From Prevotella sp. (GTDB lineage Bacteria > Bacteroidota > Bacteroidia > Bacteroidales > Bacteroidaceae), in the NCBI GenBank assembly GCA_017402445.1, contig JAFPME010000009.1, forward strand, positions 60,715-124,714: 64,000 nucleotides of DNA. Reading direction: 5' to 3'. The notes below the pieces were generated by a model. The model was not told where the DNA came from, did not search any database, and saw only the letters and a program-made list of their open reading frames with translations. Shown piece after piece: positions 1 through 8,307 of the stretch. The number at the start of each line of letters is the position of its first letter. Within the stretch, counting starts at the first letter, position 1. Both the position numbers and the translations under genes were made by a program.

Positions 1-234
1 GGCGGACTGGATGTCATCGTGTTCACCGCCGGTGTGGGCGAGAACCAGACCAGCATGCGCTCCGAGGTGTGCAAGGACATGGAGTTCCTCGGCGTGAAGT
101 TCGACGAGAAGAAGAACCTCGTGCGCGGCGAAGAAGCCATCATCTCGGCCGATGACTCGCGCGTGAAGGTTGTCGTCATCCCCACTGACGAAGAGCTGAT
201 GATTGCCACCGACACCATGAACCTGTTAAAGTAA
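1..234 (+). CDS. ackA: acetate kinase, C-terminal part (cut by window start)
   Basis: Last 77 codons of acetate kinase, which interconverts acetyl phosphate plus ADP with acetate plus ATP in the cytoplasm. The frame is open from base 1 and ends at TAA 232-234. The segment TAGVGENQ is the conserved nucleotide-binding motif near the C-terminus of the family, and the tail ending in ELMIATDT plus a few residues is typical of AckA. A phosphate acetyltransferase gene is expected upstream but lies outside the window. A strong intrinsic terminator follows 25 bp downstream, so this is the last gene of its transcript. Confidence 0.93.
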   Translation, partial: GGLDVIVFTAGVGENQTSMRSEVCKDMEFLGVKFDEKKNLVRGEEAIISADDSRVKVVVIPTDEELMIATDTMNLLK

Positions 235-259
235 CTCTCACTCTTAACAGAACAATACA

Positions 260-308
260 GTACAGGCTCGCTGACCGCCAACTTGGTCGCTAGCCTGTAC
301 TTTTTTTT
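260..308 (+). terminator. intrinsic terminator after acetate kinase gene
   Basis: Perfect 9-bp inverted repeat GTACAGGCT / AGCCTGTAC (260-268 and 292-300) followed directly by eight T residues. Confidence 0.9.
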
Positions 309-375
309 GCAGCAATCTGAATGCACGAAGTAGAAGCATTCAGAATGGCTTCTGAAAAAGAATTCCCAGCAAAAA

Positions 376-1086
376 CTAAATGCCTGTGTACTGGAAGAAG
401 CGGTCGGGTTGATGATTCATGATGAGTTCCTCGGGGAAATCGGTCTCAGCCAACAGAGGAAGAATGCGATCGTAGTCGGCAATCTGGTAGGAGATATGGG
501 CGTCGCTGCCGAGAATGAGGGGCACTTCGTAGCGCTTGCACAGACGCAGAATCTCCAGGTTGTTGGCTCGTGCCTCTGTCTTCGTGCGGAAAGGTGACAG
601 CGAATGATTGTTGATTTCGAGCAGGGTGTGCGCCTCCTTGGCAGCCAGCACGATGGGTTCGAAGAGCAATGCGGCCGTACCGTCGCCGGGATGACTGATA
701 ATGTTGATGCCCGGTGTGCGGATAACGGAAATCATGGCCTGCGTGTTCTCTTCGATGGTGCCGCCCTGCCAGCACTGTCCGTGGATGCCGGCAATGCGGA
801 TGTCGAGCTTTCTGCGGTATTCCTCGCTGAGATCGAGCGTTCCTTTCGTGTCAAGGATGTTGATTTCGCAGCCGATGAGCAGCCTGACACCTTGCAGCTG
901 TCGCGGAATGACATGAGCATTATGGAAATAAAGCAGAGGGCAGGTACCTGGAATAGAAGGCCCATGCTCTGTGATGCCGAGCACTTGCAGGTGCTTGTCG
1001 GCTGCAGCCTGCACCATTTCCTGCAGCGAACTGTAGGCATGGCCGGAGGCCACAGTGTGAGTATGTACGTCGAGAAGAGTTGTCAT
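376..1086 (-). CDS. PHP-domain zinc phosphatase, YcdX type
   Basis: A 236-residue PHP-superfamily protein, full length for the YcdX group of trinuclear-zinc phosphoesterases. The metal ligands of that group can all be placed: H8, H10 and H16 in the first motif, H41, E74, H102, H132, then D195 and H197 in the SDAH motif. These match the Escherichia coli YcdX ligands in order and spacing, so an active phosphatase is likely. The physiological substrate is not known for the family. It stands alone on the minus strand, convergent with acetate kinase and about 100 bp from the next minus-strand gene. Confidence 0.85.
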   Translation of the reverse strand: MTTLLDVHTHTVASGHAYSSLQEMVQAAADKHLQVLGITEHGPSIPGTCPLLYFHNAHVIPRQLQGVRLLIGCEINILDTKGTLDLSEEYRRKLDIRIAGIHGQCWQGGTIEENTQAMISVIRTPGINIISHPGDGTAALLFEPIVLAAKEAHTLLEINNHSLSPFRTKTEARANNLEILRLCKRYEVPLILGSDAHISYQIADYDRILPLLAETDFPEELIMNHQPDRFFQYTGI

Positions 1087-1187
1087 GACAGTCGGGGTAA
1101 GTAGCAGTTACTTCTATTAATGCTTATATATTTAAGGTACATAATATAATATACAGTTTGACAAACACAGCTGATGATGCGCCAAAG

Positions 1188-2696
1188 CTATCGGAACGTG
1201 ACGGGAGACAGCTTCATGGCATCGGCCACATCGCTGTCTGTAAAAGGCAGCGGGGCGCGTCCCAGTTCGGGAGCGTTGAACGATTTCAGCATATTGTCAT
1301 AGCGGTCGGGATCTTTCTGCGGCAGGCAGAAGGGCTTATGAACTTTTCCGGCGGCATCGACATAGCAGAAATAGGGCTTTCCGTAGAGGCCGTCGTCGCG
1401 CTTTGAGGCGAAGACAAACCATCGGCTGTTCGACGACCACGAGTGATAGGTGTCGCTTTTCCGGCTGTTCACGTTGTCGAGCTTCTGCACCTGCCCTGTC
1501 TTCAGGTCCATCATACGCAGGTCTGCCTCAGGATGCCAGATGGGGAAGGTACCGTAGTAGGCCACGGTGTAGAGCAGCCAGCGCCCGTCGGGACTGACGC
1601 GCGGATGGCAAACAGAGGCTTTCCGAGGTATTCCGTCGGCTGATGAGGCCGCGATTTCAGCCACCGGCGTCGTCTGAAGGGTATCCACTTGCGTGCCGAA
1701 GCGCCCTGTCTGCTCGTCGAAGGCAATGCGGCAAAGTCGGTACTGCAGCCGACGAATGTCGTCGGGCAGCTTCACACGGGGCGCGGCACAGTAATAGATG
1801 AACTTCCCGTCGGGCGAAAACGTGGGGAACGTCTCGTAGACGAGGCTGTCGGCAAGCAGCGGTGAACGCAGGAAGGTGTGCGACTGCAGGTCGGCCACGT
1901 AAACATCGCTCTTGCTGTCGAACACCTCCAGTCGCTTTTCGGAGCGCGAATGGAAAGCCGGGATGATAAGATTGGTGGAGAACGTGACGTAACGGCCGTT
2001 GGGCGAGAATCCGAAATAGACGCTGCCCGACACCATGTCGTCGGCCTTCAAGGCCAGTTTGCTCAGGTTGCCGTCCTGATTGAGAATGGCTCCGCCGCCT
2101 TCTCCGCGCACGTAGAGCATCGAGAGCGACGGGTCTTGGTTGCTGAACGTATGGCAATTCATGCAGCGGTCGCCCACCTTCTTGTAAGAACTGATGGTTC
2201 GTTCGTCGAAATTCTCCACATTGCGTTCCCACAGCTCCACGTTGCTCCATATTTCGTAGTCGGGTTCGATGAGCCGATAGGTCAGAATGGGGTCCAAATC
2301 GTCCTTCGCCACCTGCCACATGAACGGTTTGTATTGCTTCCATTGCCCCTCTGTCAGCACGGTGAGGCATACCTCCAGCTCCTTTCCGGCAGCCTTTTCC
2401 ATGAGCTGCTTCCACTCTTTCATCCCGAAAACCACCTTGTTGCCGTTGGCATTGACGGTAAGGAGCTGCGCCTCGGCTGTTTTCTGCCTGCGAAGGCAGA
2501 CTGTCGCCTGCACGGCTTCGCACGACTCGTCGCGCACGAGGAAGTTCAAGGGCGCAATGTTGGCAGGGATGGTGACGTCGGTGTAGTCGGGATAAATGGG
2601 AGCAGGCTCGTCCGACACCGCGACGTCGTCACCCGGCTTCTGAGTACAGGCTGTCAGGAGCAGGCAGAGGATGGTATAGAGGATGAGATGTTTCAT
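1188..2696 (-). CDS. TolB-like beta-propeller lipoprotein with a CxxCH haem motif
   Basis: A 502-residue exported lipoprotein. Residues 1-17 form a lipoprotein signal (lipobox LTAC, acylated C17). The second half contains repeated PD40/TolB-type blades, for example FGFSPNGRYVTFSTN, FPTFSPDGKFIYYCA and PRVSPDGRWLLYTV. At residues 178-182 there is a single CMNCH motif, the c-type haem attachment signature, just ahead of the propeller. One haem-binding site plus a propeller suggests a periplasmic redox or scaffold role, but no substrate can be named. The downstream (3') neighbour on this strand is the PHP gene. The DUF6057 gene ends 13 bp before its start, so the two are probably co-transcribed. 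Confidence 0.75.
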   Translation of the reverse strand: MKHLILYTILCLLLTACTQKPGDDVAVSDEPAPIYPDYTDVTIPANIAPLNFLVRDESCEAVQATVCLRRQKTAEAQLLTVNANGNKVVFGMKEWKQLMEKAAGKELEVCLTVLTEGQWKQYKPFMWQVAKDDLDPILTYRLIEPDYEIWSNVELWERNVENFDERTISSYKKVGDRCMNCHTFSNQDPSLSMLYVRGEGGGAILNQDGNLSKLALKADDMVSGSVYFGFSPNGRYVTFSTNLIIPAFHSRSEKRLEVFDSKSDVYVADLQSHTFLRSPLLADSLVYETFPTFSPDGKFIYYCAAPRVKLPDDIRRLQYRLCRIAFDEQTGRFGTQVDTLQTTPVAEIAASSADGIPRKASVCHPRVSPDGRWLLYTVAYYGTFPIWHPEADLRMMDLKTGQVQKLDNVNSRKSDTYHSWSSNSRWFVFASKRDDGLYGKPYFCYVDAAGKVHKPFCLPQKDPDRYDNMLKSFNAPELGRAPLPFTDSDVADAMKLSPVTFR

Positions 2697-2709
2697 ACGG
2701 TCGGGTCTT

Positions 2710-4131
2710 TTAGTCCACCTTGGGCGCTTTGGCGGTGTCGAAATAGTACCAATAGGTGTCTTTGAACTGCTGATTGCCGCGCTGGCTGTTGTACTGTGCG
2801 AAGCGTTGGGCCACCTCGGGCATCCTGATCAGTTGCTGCCACTGCTCTTCCGGTGCACCGGTTCCTGCAAGCCAGATGCAGAGTGCCTCCTGATAGAGCT
2901 TCTTCAAGCGCGGCCGGTCGGTGCAGTAACGGTCGTAGTCGCGCTTGAAGCTGTTGATGTCTTTCAGCAGCAGGTCGCTGCAGAGAATGTAGTCGAGGGC
3001 CACGATGTTGTCGGGATTGGAGTCGAGCAGCTCCATCATCACCATGTGCAGGTTGTCGGTCAGGCGGAGGGTGTCAGCCTTGTTGATGAATTTCTGCTTC
3101 TCTACGATGTAACGCCACGTCTTGGGGTCGTGGTTCACGATGCGGTCAGCCCAGTCGCTGTAGACCAAAGTCTGCTGCAGGATTCGCAGATACTTGTGTG
3201 CAGCCAGGCTGTCTCCGCTCACAAGATTGCATTCGGCCAGTCGTCCGACCATGCGGACGTTGCGGTTGTCGCGCGAGAAGACGTTGCTCATCATCGCCGC
3301 ACGCTCGCAGAACGTCATGTCGCCGAGCACCCAGTAGAGCTCGTTCATGTTGTTGATGACCAGCCGGGGCGTTTGGGGGCCTATTCGGTGGAAGGTTCCC
3401 AGTTCGTTATCAGGGAAGCGTAGCAGATAGTCGGGCAGTTCCTGCCGGCGGGCACGCGCCAGGTTGTAGAAGAACTTCATTTCCTGTGTGGGCGCAGGAT
3501 CGCTCTCCACCAGTTGAAACAGGCGGTTGAAGTTGCCGAAATGGTACTCATTGTCGGCACCGAACTGCTTTTCCAAATAGAAGTTAGGCATTTGCAGCCT
3601 GCCCAGGGCAGGCCATCCGCCCATCCAGATGCCCATGGCCATGATCAGGAGTGAAGCCGGGATGCGCAGCAGGCGCAGCCGCTTCAGTGCCAGTGTTGCC
3701 AGCCACAGCGTAGCCGCCAGGGTGGCTGCTGCCACGATGTTCGACAGTTTGTATTCGTAGTGGAAGCTGAAAACGGCCAAGACGGTCGTCAGCAACAGTG
3801 CCAGAAGCGTTGCCCACCACTGGTTTTTCAGTCCCCACTGCTGCAGCAAGCGGCGCAACAGGTCACCCGTGACGAGCAGGCAGCCAGTCAGAATGGCCGG
3901 TCCGGCCAGCAGATAATAGTAGAACTGTGTGAGGAAATCGCCGATGAGCCTTGATGCCCATCCCGTCTGAGGCAGGTAGGAGGCGATGTATTCGCGAGAC
4001 AAAAGGAACAGCTGGTTCTGTTCCTGGTAGAAGAAGTGATAGTGATAGGCCAGATGAAAGAACAGAAAGCACACCACTGCCCATACGGCGACAACGCCGT
4101 ACACACCATATTTCTTCAACAGCTTCTTCAT
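2710..4131 (-). CDS. DUF6057-type membrane protein
   Basis: A 473-residue protein with about five membrane segments in its first 175 residues (roughly 8-30, 71-95, 105-123, 130-149 and 156-175). A soluble helical C-terminal region of about 290 residues follows. The overall pattern matches the Bacteroidetes family DUF6057, whose function is unknown. The C-terminal part looks like degenerate helical repeats of TPR type, but this is only an impression. It is 13 bp upstream of the CxxCH lipoprotein gene and 48 bp downstream of the Rid-like gene, so these three may form one transcript. A partnership with the lipoprotein at the membrane is inferred from order alone. Confidence 0.65.
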   Translation of the reverse strand: MKKLLKKYGVYGVVAVWAVVCFLFFHLAYHYHFFYQEQNQLFLLSREYIASYLPQTGWASRLIGDFLTQFYYYLLAGPAILTGCLLVTGDLLRRLLQQWGLKNQWWATLLALLLTTVLAVFSFHYEYKLSNIVAAATLAATLWLATLALKRLRLLRIPASLLIMAMGIWMGGWPALGRLQMPNFYLEKQFGADNEYHFGNFNRLFQLVESDPAPTQEMKFFYNLARARRQELPDYLLRFPDNELGTFHRIGPQTPRLVINNMNELYWVLGDMTFCERAAMMSNVFSRDNRNVRMVGRLAECNLVSGDSLAAHKYLRILQQTLVYSDWADRIVNHDPKTWRYIVEKQKFINKADTLRLTDNLHMVMMELLDSNPDNIVALDYILCSDLLLKDINSFKRDYDRYCTDRPRLKKLYQEALCIWLAGTGAPEEQWQQLIRMPEVAQRFAQYNSQRGNQQFKDTYWYYFDTAKAPKVD

Positions 4132-4179
4132 CCGGGTGCTTTCTGTGTCCTTATCTCTGAGTGGATAGCCGACGTCTCT

Positions 4180-5205
4180 TTAGCCGTTATCCTTCGTCGC
4201 GATGCATTCCATCTCGATGAGCCATTCGGGACGGCACACTTTAGCCTGCACGATGACGTGCGGTGTCTGTGGGAATGCCTTCGTCATGAAGTCGTGAATC
4301 TGCGGATAGTCGGAGATGTCGCGCAGGTAGATGATGAAATACCTGACGTCGTTCATCTGGGCACCACCGTCTTTCAGCAAGGCTCCGATGTTTTCGAGCA
4401 ACCGACCGGCCTGCCGCATGACGTCGCCCACGTAGATGACGTTGCCGTGCTTGTCGATGCTGGCCGTGCCTGAGATGAAGAACTGCTGCTGTCCGGAACG
4501 TGTCAGCCGCGTGCCACGCTCGAAGGCCACGCCGTATTCGTGCGTAGGATTCAGGTAGTCGAGGGCTTTCAGGTAGGTCTTGTCTTCCTCACGTATGTTG
4601 GGGAAGGTCAGGAAGTCCATGGCCACGCAGGCAGAACGCGTCTGCGAGAGTCCTCCGATGCCCGTCGAGGCGATGAAATGCGTATCGATGGTCAGTCCGT
4701 AACGAAGGAAGATGTCGTTGCGCGCCTTTACCACACCGGCGTAGTTGTTGTCGATGTCGCCCACGTAGAGCCACGTGCGGACGCAATGCGTGTCGAGGCT
4801 GAGCCCGCGGTCCTTGATGATTCGCAGGTATTTCTCGAACAGCATGATGGCTTGCGTGTAGGAATTCAGTCCCTTGGTCTCCCCGTCGGTCAGCCGCAAA
4901 CTGTGAAAAAGGAAGTCGGCAGGCTCCGTCGAGGTCTTCATCAGCAGAGCTATTTTGCAGCCGTTGACGGGCGCTTGCTCCACAACACTGATGGCAGTGT
5001 CGCCCAGAAGGTCTTGGTAAAGCGGAGATTCGACGAGCTTCTGGTATTGGTTCTGTGCGTCGCTGAGGAAGATCTTGGTGTATTGCAGCTGACGCCCTTC
5101 TGCCTTCTCACGGTCGAGGAAGTCCCCGACCGACAGGTAGAGCTTGGCCAACCGCTCAAGAAAAGTACCTTTGCACTCAGCTGAAAGGATGGTATATTTG
5201 TCCAT
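4180..5205 (-). CDS. two-domain Rid-like (YjgF/FkbO-Hyg5 type) protein
   Basis: A 341-residue protein of the YjgF/YER057c/UK114 superfamily, about two and a half times the length of single-domain RidA. The C-terminal domain (about 210-335) carries the clear signature: FISGTASIDKHGNVIYVGDV, then a segment around NIGALLKDGGAQMNDV and the terminal VQAKVCRPEWLIEMECIA. The N-terminal half resembles the first domain of chorismatase-like (FkbO/Hyg5) proteins. RidA itself deaminates reactive enamines, while FkbO-type enzymes hydrolyse chorismate. Which chemistry applies here cannot be decided from sequence. It has its own promoter and sits downstream of repeat element A. Confidence 0.7.
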   Translation of the reverse strand: MDKYTILSAECKGTFLERLAKLYLSVGDFLDREKAEGRQLQYTKIFLSDAQNQYQKLVESPLYQDLLGDTAISVVEQAPVNGCKIALLMKTSTEPADFLFHSLRLTDGETKGLNSYTQAIMLFEKYLRIIKDRGLSLDTHCVRTWLYVGDIDNNYAGVVKARNDIFLRYGLTIDTHFIASTGIGGLSQTRSACVAMDFLTFPNIREEDKTYLKALDYLNPTHEYGVAFERGTRLTRSGQQQFFISGTASIDKHGNVIYVGDVMRQAGRLLENIGALLKDGGAQMNDVRYFIIYLRDISDYPQIHDFMTKAFPQTPHVIVQAKVCRPEWLIEMECIATKDNG

Positions 5206-5223
5206 GATTCTTCAATTTGAGTG

Positions 5224-5256
5224 CAAAGGTACAGATTTTAATTGACAATTGGACAA
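5224..5256 (-). promoter_or_regulatory. promoter of the Rid-like gene
   Basis: On the minus strand a -7 box TACCTTTG (plus-strand CAAAGGTA 5224-5231) with TTG 22 bp upstream. The -7 box ends about 18 bp before the ATG at 5205. Confidence 0.6.
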
Positions 5257-5414
5257 TAACAAATCACAATTATTGAGTGAATTTCCATTTTTTACGCCAG
5301 TTCGGGATAATTGAGCGCTCCCCTCAGACGGGAAGCGGCGTAGCCTGAGGAAAACAAGAAACAAGCTATTACTTTTTGGGAAACTGGCGTGGCAACAGGA
5401 AGCCACGCCGTGAT

Positions 5415-5860
5415 TGTAAACATTTCATACCGAAAAAACGGGTACACATTTTTTTTCATTCTACGATGACGGAAGCAGTCGATTTGGTAAAAGAATCGGA
5501 CAAAACACGAAGTTTTTTCTTTTCGTTTTTCAAAAAGGCTCATTTTAGAACGCAAAACGGCCCATTCTGCTCGTCAGAATGAATCATTCCGGACGACAAA
5601 ATGGGCCGTTTTCGAGTGCAGAATGAGTCATTCTGAAAGCTCGGAAAATGTAAAGAAAACGCAAGTTGTTCGTTTCCAGCGCCTTATGACTTTCTCATAT
5701 TTCGCGCGTACGCGTCCTTCTGTTTTTTATTTTGGAAAACCCGCCGTAATTTCGTATAATAAATGTTATTTTGTAAGCATAATTCAGCGTTTCCCAATCG
5801 TCACCTACAGAGGGGGAAAGCCAAGGTCTTGCACCGCTTTCTTGTTCCGGACAGGCGTAT
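5415..5860 (+). repeat. dispersed palindrome-array element, copy A
   Basis: This fills most of the 667-bp gap between the Rid-like gene and argF'. Five imperfect palindromes of 17 nt start at 5531, 5553, 5575, 5597 and 5619, an exact 22-bp period. A 5' block (from TGTAAACATTTCATACCG) and a 3' block (AAATGTAAAGAAAA, then ATATTTCGCGCGTACGCGTC) match the other copies. Copies A and B form one subfamily: their 3' ends share TTCGTATAATAAATGTTATT and further similarity runs to about 5860, just before the argF' stop. An additional short match (GGGAAGCGGCGTA) lies upstream at 5330-5342. No protein gene is credible in this gap. Confidence 0.85.
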
Positions 5861-5872
5861 TCTCAATGAGGC

Positions 5873-6874
5873 TCAAAGGGCTTCGAGCATGCGCTTGAGG
5901 ACGACGGAGCAGGAAATCTCACGATTGGCAGCCTCGGGGATGACGAGCGAGTTGGCCGATTCGATGACGTCGTCGGTGACGATGAGGTTGCGGCGCACTG
6001 GCAGACAGTGCATGAACTTGCCGTTGTTGGTCCACGACATGTGCTCGGTGTCCACCGTCCATGAGCGATCGTCGCACGTAATCTTTCCGTAGTCGGCGCG
6101 ATTGGTCACGCCAGGGTTGCTCCAGTTCTTCGCATAGATGAAGTCGGCACCCTCGAAAGCCTTCTTCTGGTCGTATTCGACCTGTGCTCCTGCTACGAAT
6201 TTCGGATCGAGCTCGTAGCCTTTGGGGTGTGTGATGACCAGGTCGATGTCCTTGTCGGCAAGCATCCACTGGGCAAACGAGTTGGGGACGGCCTGCGGCA
6301 GGGCACGACAGTGGGGTGCCCACGTGAGCACAACCTTTGGCTTTCGGCCATTCTGGTTGCTCAACGGCTGATTGCCGTCGGCAGTCACTGGGTTTTCCTT
6401 GATGGTGATGAGGTCGGCAAAGGCCTGAAGCGGATGGACAGTAGCGGTCTCCATGGCGAAAACGGGTCGTCCGCTGTATTGGATGAACTGGTTGAGCACG
6501 GTTTCTGCGTAGTCGTATTCGCGGTCGGTCAGCCCGGCAAAGGAGCGGACGCCGATCAGGTCGCAGTAACAGCCCATCACGGGAATGGCTTCCAGCAGGT
6601 GTTCCGACTTGTCACCGTCCATGATGACGCCGCGCTCGGTCTCCAGTTTCCACGCTCCGGCGTTCACATCGAGCACGATGACGTTCATGCCAAGGTTCAT
6701 TGCAGCCTTCTGGGTGGACAGACGTGTGCGGAGAGAGTTATTGAAGAAAATCATCATGAGCGTCTTGTTCTTGCCCAGATGCTGGTATTTGAAACGGTCG
6801 TTCTTGATTTCCATTGCCTCGGCCAGTGCTTTTTCTAATGGACCGATATCTTCTACATTGATAAATGATTTCAT
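5873..6874 (-). CDS. argF': N-succinylornithine carbamoyltransferase
   Basis: A 333-residue transcarbamylase that transfers a carbamoyl group to an N-acylated ornithine, giving N-acylcitrulline in the Bacteroidetes arginine pathway. The carbamoyl-phosphate loop is FFNNSLRTRLSTQKA (about 43-57), and the late motif FMHCLPVRRN is present. The sequence follows the Bacteroides fragilis succinyl enzyme almost throughout, including DGDKxEHLLEAIPVMGCYCD. Residue 90, Pro in that enzyme and known to set succinyl versus acetyl preference, is Ser here. A short insertion near residues 166-176 separates it further. It is the last gene of the minus-strand arg/pro cluster and starts 155 bp after proA. RBS-like AAAGGA lies ahead of the start. 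Confidence 0.9.
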   Translation of the reverse strand: MKSFINVEDIGPLEKALAEAMEIKNDRFKYQHLGKNKTLMMIFFNNSLRTRLSTQKAAMNLGMNVIVLDVNAGAWKLETERGVIMDGDKSEHLLEAIPVMGCYCDLIGVRSFAGLTDREYDYAETVLNQFIQYSGRPVFAMETATVHPLQAFADLITIKENPVTADGNQPLSNQNGRKPKVVLTWAPHCRALPQAVPNSFAQWMLADKDIDLVITHPKGYELDPKFVAGAQVEYDQKKAFEGADFIYAKNWSNPGVTNRADYGKITCDDRSWTVDTEHMSWTNNGKFMHCLPVRRNLIVTDDVIESANSLVIPEAANREISCSVVLKRMLEAL

Positions 6875-6962
6875 ATTATTTCCTTTTTTTCGTTAATTCG
6901 CGATGATGATGTTGACATGATGACGTTTTGTCGTGACAACATCGTTTCGATGTGGCGTCATT

Positions 6963-6990
6963 TCGTTATGGCGTAATTACGCGATAACGA
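6963..6990. promoter_or_regulatory. 28-bp near-perfect palindrome upstream of argF'
   Basis: Inverted repeat with arms TCGTTAT.GCGTAA and TTACGC.ATAACGA, broken only by one G-G pair. It lies in the proA-argF' gap, about 90 bp before the argF' ATG. There is no adjacent T-run on either strand, so an operator or mRNA hairpin is more likely than a terminator. A second inverted repeat, GATGTTG (6908-6914) with CAACATC (6937-6943), lies between it and the gene. Confidence 0.55.
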
Positions 6991-7029
6991 GATTTTAAGA
7001 CGACAGGGCCTCGTCAACGAGTGTCATCC

Positions 7030-8295
7030 TCATGCGGGACGAATTTGCCCTTCGCCCTCAATCAGCCACTTGTAAGTCGTCATTTCCTCGAGTGCCATGG
7101 GGCCGCGCGGACCGAGTTTCTGCGTGGAGATGCCGATTTCGGCTCCCATTCCGAACTGTGCTCCGTCGGTGAAGCTTGTCGGGGCGTTCCAATAAACGCA
7201 CGCGGCATCCACCTCCTGCTGGAAACGACGGGCCGTTTCCGCATTGCTGGTGATGATGGCTTCGCTGTGACCGCTGCCATAAAGAGCGATGTGCGCCAGA
7301 GCTTCGTCGAGCGAGTCCACCACTTTGATGGCCATTTTGTAGTCCATGAACTCCGTTCCGAACGAGTCTTCAGTGGCATGTTGCAGAAGGTGAGACTTGT
7401 CGGATGGCATACGTGAAGCCAAAACATCATAGGAAGCCTCGTCGGCGTAGAGCGTCACGGGTGGCTGATGGCTGATGAGCGGCTCGACAAGCTCGGGAAG
7501 GTCATTGGCCCTTTGCCGGTGGACAATGAGACAATCGAGCGCGTTGCATACAGAAACGCGGCGTGTCTTCCCATTATTGATGATGTTACGCCCCATCTGC
7601 AGGTCTCCGTCCTTGTCGAAGTAGGTGTTTACCACGCCGGCACCTGTCTCGATGACAGGAACACGGGCCGTGTCGCGCACAAAATCGATGAGCCGCTTGC
7701 CGCCACGGGGGATGCAGACGTCGATGTAGCCTACGGCATTGAGCATTTCGCCGGTAGCCTCATGCGTGGCAGGAAGCAGTTCTACGACGGATGGGTTGAT
7801 GCCTTTGCGCCGCAAAACGTCATGGATCAGAGCCACACCGGCCTCGTTAGAGTCAACAGCGTCGCGTCCGCCTTTCAGGACGCAGGCGTTTCCGCTTTTC
7901 AGACAAAGAGAGAAGACATCGTAAGTGACATTGGGCCGAGCTTCGTAGACGACGCCGATGACACCGAAAGGAACGCTCACGCGGCGCAGACGAAGCCCGT
8001 TCTCCAGCGTACGCTCCTTCTGTATCACGCCTAACGGCGACGGCAAGGTGGCCACATGGCGCATGTCGGCAGCGATGGCTTGCAGGCGGGCAGCGGTCAG
8101 TTGCAGACGGTCATAGAGCGGATTGGAACGCTCCATACGTGCCAGGTCCTTTTCGTTGGCAGTCAGTAAGCTCTGGGTATTAGCCTCTATGGCATCGGCC
8201 ACGGCGTAGAGCAGCTCGTTCTTGCGTTCGTCGCTGAGCAGAGCCAGTTCGCGGCTGGCAGCTTTCACGCTCTCGAATGTTTCTTTCAGTTCCAT
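7030..8295 (-). CDS. proA: gamma-glutamyl phosphate reductase
   Basis: A 421-residue, full-length ProA. It reduces gamma-glutamyl phosphate with NADPH to glutamate semialdehyde, the second step of proline synthesis. Visible family motifs are the catalytic cysteine region [12 protein letters not shown], the segment [11 protein letters not shown], and the C-terminal [20 protein letters not shown]. It follows proB by 12 bp, so the two are certainly co-transcribed and probably act as the usual kinase-reductase complex that channels the unstable intermediate. It precedes argF', which ties proline and arginine synthesis to one locus. Confidence 0.95.
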   Translation of the reverse strand: MELKETFESVKAASRELALLSDERKNELLYAVADAIEANTQSLLTANEKDLARMERSNPLYDRLQLTAARLQAIAADMRHVATLPSPLGVIQKERTLENGLRLRRVSVPFGVIGVVYEARPNVTYDVFSLCLKSGNACVLKGGRDAVDSNEAGVALIHDVLRRKGINPSVVELLPATHEATGEMLNAVGYIDVCIPRGGKRLIDFVRDTARVPVIETGAGVVNTYFDKDGDLQMGRNIINNGKTRRVSVCNALDCLIVHRQRANDLPELVEPLISHQPPVTLYADEASYDVLASRMPSDKSHLLQHATEDSFGTEFMDYKMAIKVVDSLDEALAHIALYGSGHSEAIITSNAETARRFQQEVDAACVYWNAPTSFTDGAQFGMGAEIGISTQKLGPRGPMALEEMTTYKWLIEGEGQIRPA

Positions 8296-8307
8296 TTTCC
8301 TGTTTAT

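Noticed and set aside
6963-6990. Palindrome considered as a proA terminator
   Set aside because: No T-run follows on the minus strand, and argF' continues downstream in the same direction.
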